A DNA stretch of 11,755 nucleotides, taken from positions 6,137 through 17,891 of the forward strand of contig QHTW01000049.1 in NCBI GenBank assembly GCA_003220955.1, written 5' to 3'. The stretch is from Gemmatimonadota bacterium (GTDB lineage Bacteria; Gemmatimonadota; Gemmatimonadetes; Gemmatimonadales; GWC2-71-9). The notes beneath the pieces are model-generated. The model saw only the letters and a list, made by a program, of their open reading frames with translations. It was not told the DNA's origin and searched no databases. This document shows, one piece after another, positions 10,730-11,755 of the stretch. Within the stretch, counting starts at the first letter, position 1; each line of letters starts with the position of its first letter. The translations under genes and the position numbers were made by a program.

Positions 10730-11755
10730 TGACCACCTCCCACGCGCTGGAGCTGCTCGAGCAGCTGCCGCGCCGCCGCGTTGTCGGGATCGAAATCGAG
10801 GCCGAGTCGCAGCTCCCGCGCCGCCGCGCGCGGATCTCCCGCAAGCAGGTAAGTCTGTGCCAGCGCGAAATGCGCGGGGGCGAGGCTCCCATCGAGCGCC
10901 ACGGCGCGCGCGAGCGGCTCCATCGCCTCCCGGCCAAATCCTCGAGCCAGCGCCACGACACCGATGTTGAAGTAGGCGAGCGGCTCATTGGGGTCGACGG
11001 CAATCGCCCGGCGGAACTCGGCGACGCCGCCGGCGGTGTCGCCCAGCGCCTCGAGCGCAATGCCCCAGTTCACGTGCGCGAGCGGCTGGGCGGGGTCGGC
11101 CGCGAGGCTCTGCCGGTAGCTCTCGATCGCCGCGGCGAAGTTGCCATCGTCAGCGTAAGCCAGGCCAAGATTCAGCTGCACCGGCGCGACGTTCGGGCGG
11201 ATCTCGAGCGCCTTGCGGTAGGTCGCGATCGCCTGCGCGGGTTGTCCCCGCTGCCGGTAACCGTCGGCGACGAAGCCGAGCGCGACACTCCAGCGTTTGC
11301 GGATCGCGTCGTCAAGCGAGTCGAGACCCTCGAGCTCACGGGCGAGAAAGCGGCGAACCGCCGGGTCTTCGCCGCGCGCGAGGTGCAGGCCCGCGAGGGC
11401 CAGCGCGCGCACGTCCACGTCCTCGCTGTGCGCGAGCTGCTCGAGCCGGCGGACGTTCTCGCCCGACAGCCGAGGCATCTTCGGAGCGAGGCTGTCTCCG
11501 AAGAATTGGACCAGGCCGGCGAACTGTCCGAGCGCGGCGGACGGGGGCTTCACGCTGCCGTACCAGGCGTGCACCTGCGCCTCGAGTTGGTCGGGAGTCT
11601 CGTCCATATGACATTGTCGACAGGCGCTCGTCACGCCCTCCTGCTCGTCGGCAACGGGGCGAGGGATCGGAATGGTGTGATCGGAGCGCGCGTAGCGGAT
11701 CGCATGTCCGACCTCCGGCTCCTGCAGATAGGGCATATGACAGGCCACGCAGCGA
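10726..11755 (-). CDS. Haem-c (CxxCH) and TPR repeat protein, 5'-partial
   Basis: The reading frame enters from the right edge, so the true N-terminus, and probably an export signal and more haem sites, lie outside the window. Two CxxCH haem-c motifs are visible: CVACH (11737-11751), at the very edge, and CRQCH (11608-11622). The His-containing stretch between them (VGHAIRYARSDHTIPIPRP) resembles the cytochrome c554-like modules fused to TPRs in several soil phyla. A helical HEAT-like segment follows (about residues 95-150, counted from the GTG at 11748). Five TPR units of about 34 residues follow at 151-186, 187-220, 221-254, 255-288 and 289-322, with typical endings such as ALEIRPN and AIAVDPN. 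It is likely a periplasmic or surface electron-transfer or assembly protein. Its redox partner is unknown. The TGA stop overlaps the MFS GTG start. Confidence 0.85.
   Translation of the reverse strand, partial: RCVACHMPYLQEPEVGHAIRYARSDHTIPIPRPVADEQEGVTSACRQCHMDETPDQLEAQVHAWYGSVKPPSAALGQFAGLVQFFGDSLAPKMPRLSGENVRRLEQLAHSEDVDVRALALAGLHLARGEDPAVRRFLARELEGLDSLDDAIRKRWSVALGFVADGYRQRGQPAQAIATYRKALEIRPNVAPVQLNLGLAYADDGNFAAAIESYRQSLAADPAQPLAHVNWGIALEALGDTAGGVAEFRRAIAVDPNEPLAYFNIGVVALARGFGREAMEPLARAVALDGSLAPAHFALAQTYLLAGDPRAAARELRLGLDFDPDNAAARQLLEQLQRVGGGQ
10735..10740 (-). promoter_or_regulatory. Ribosome binding site of the MFS gene, inside the upstream gene
   Basis: The minus strand reads GGAGGT, then GGTCA, then GTG (10729). 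The site lies within the last codons of the haem-c/TPR gene and fixes a GTG start that overlaps the preceding TGA stop. Confidence 0.65.
11608..11622 (-). other. Haem-c binding motif CxxCH (CRQCH)
   Basis: The codons TGT CGA CAA TGT CAT encode CRQCH followed by Met-Asp-Glu. This is a covalent haem-c attachment site if the protein is exported and matured by a Ccm/Ccs system. Confidence 0.8.
11737..11751 (-). other. Haem-c binding motif CxxCH (CVACH) at the window edge
   Basis: The codons TGC GTG GCC TGT CAT encode CVACH followed by MPY. The GTG at 11748 lies inside this motif, so it is an internal Val codon and not the gene start. This proves that the gene continues beyond the window. Confidence 0.8.

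Noticed and set aside
11746..11748. GTG at 11748 as the start of the haem-c/TPR gene
   Set aside because: It encodes the Val inside the CVACH haem motif, so the gene must begin beyond the window.

Overview
The window is GC-rich, densely coded bacterial chromosome. High GC, an arginine-decarboxylase-type putrescine pathway, a haem-c/TPR protein of the kind common in soil phyla, and an EF-G paralogue fit Gemmatimonadota or Acidobacteriota best. That placement is an inference from gene style, because no rRNA or other phylogenetic marker is present.

Layout: three plus-strand genes occupy about 1-5986. A 5'-truncated glutamate synthase large subunit (gltB) is followed after 46 bp by aguB (N-carbamoylputrescine amidase) and, 10 bp later, aguA (agmatine deiminase). 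The last two convert agmatine to putrescine and release ammonia, which GltB-type enzymes help to re-assimilate through glutamine. The gltB reading frame is broken near base 3430. The change is explained exactly by the loss of 8 bases from the conserved GQSFGAF segment at the start of the C-terminal GXGXG domain.

The rest lies on the minus strand, read from right to left. A CxxCH haem-c/TPR protein runs off the right edge. Its stop overlaps the GTG start of a Tet-like MFS transporter in a GTGA arrangement. An EF-G-like translational GTPase with altered G-motifs follows after about 75 bp, then a lipoprotein with an SMP-30/gluconolactonase-type propeller after about 160 bp. Last is a 66-codon hypothetical gene with a perfect Shine-Dalgarno. 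Its stop codon overlaps the aguA stop, so the two gene blocks converge with no intergenic space.

No rRNA, tRNA, CRISPR array, insertion sequence, integrase or convincing intrinsic terminator was seen. No stretch longer than 300 bases lacks a gene; the longest gap is 7176-7333. The region reads as housekeeping and accessory metabolism. I found no clear new multi-gene system. The points most worth a second look are the gltB lesion, the EF-G G-motif changes, the haem-c/TPR plus MFS pair and the unnamed small gene.
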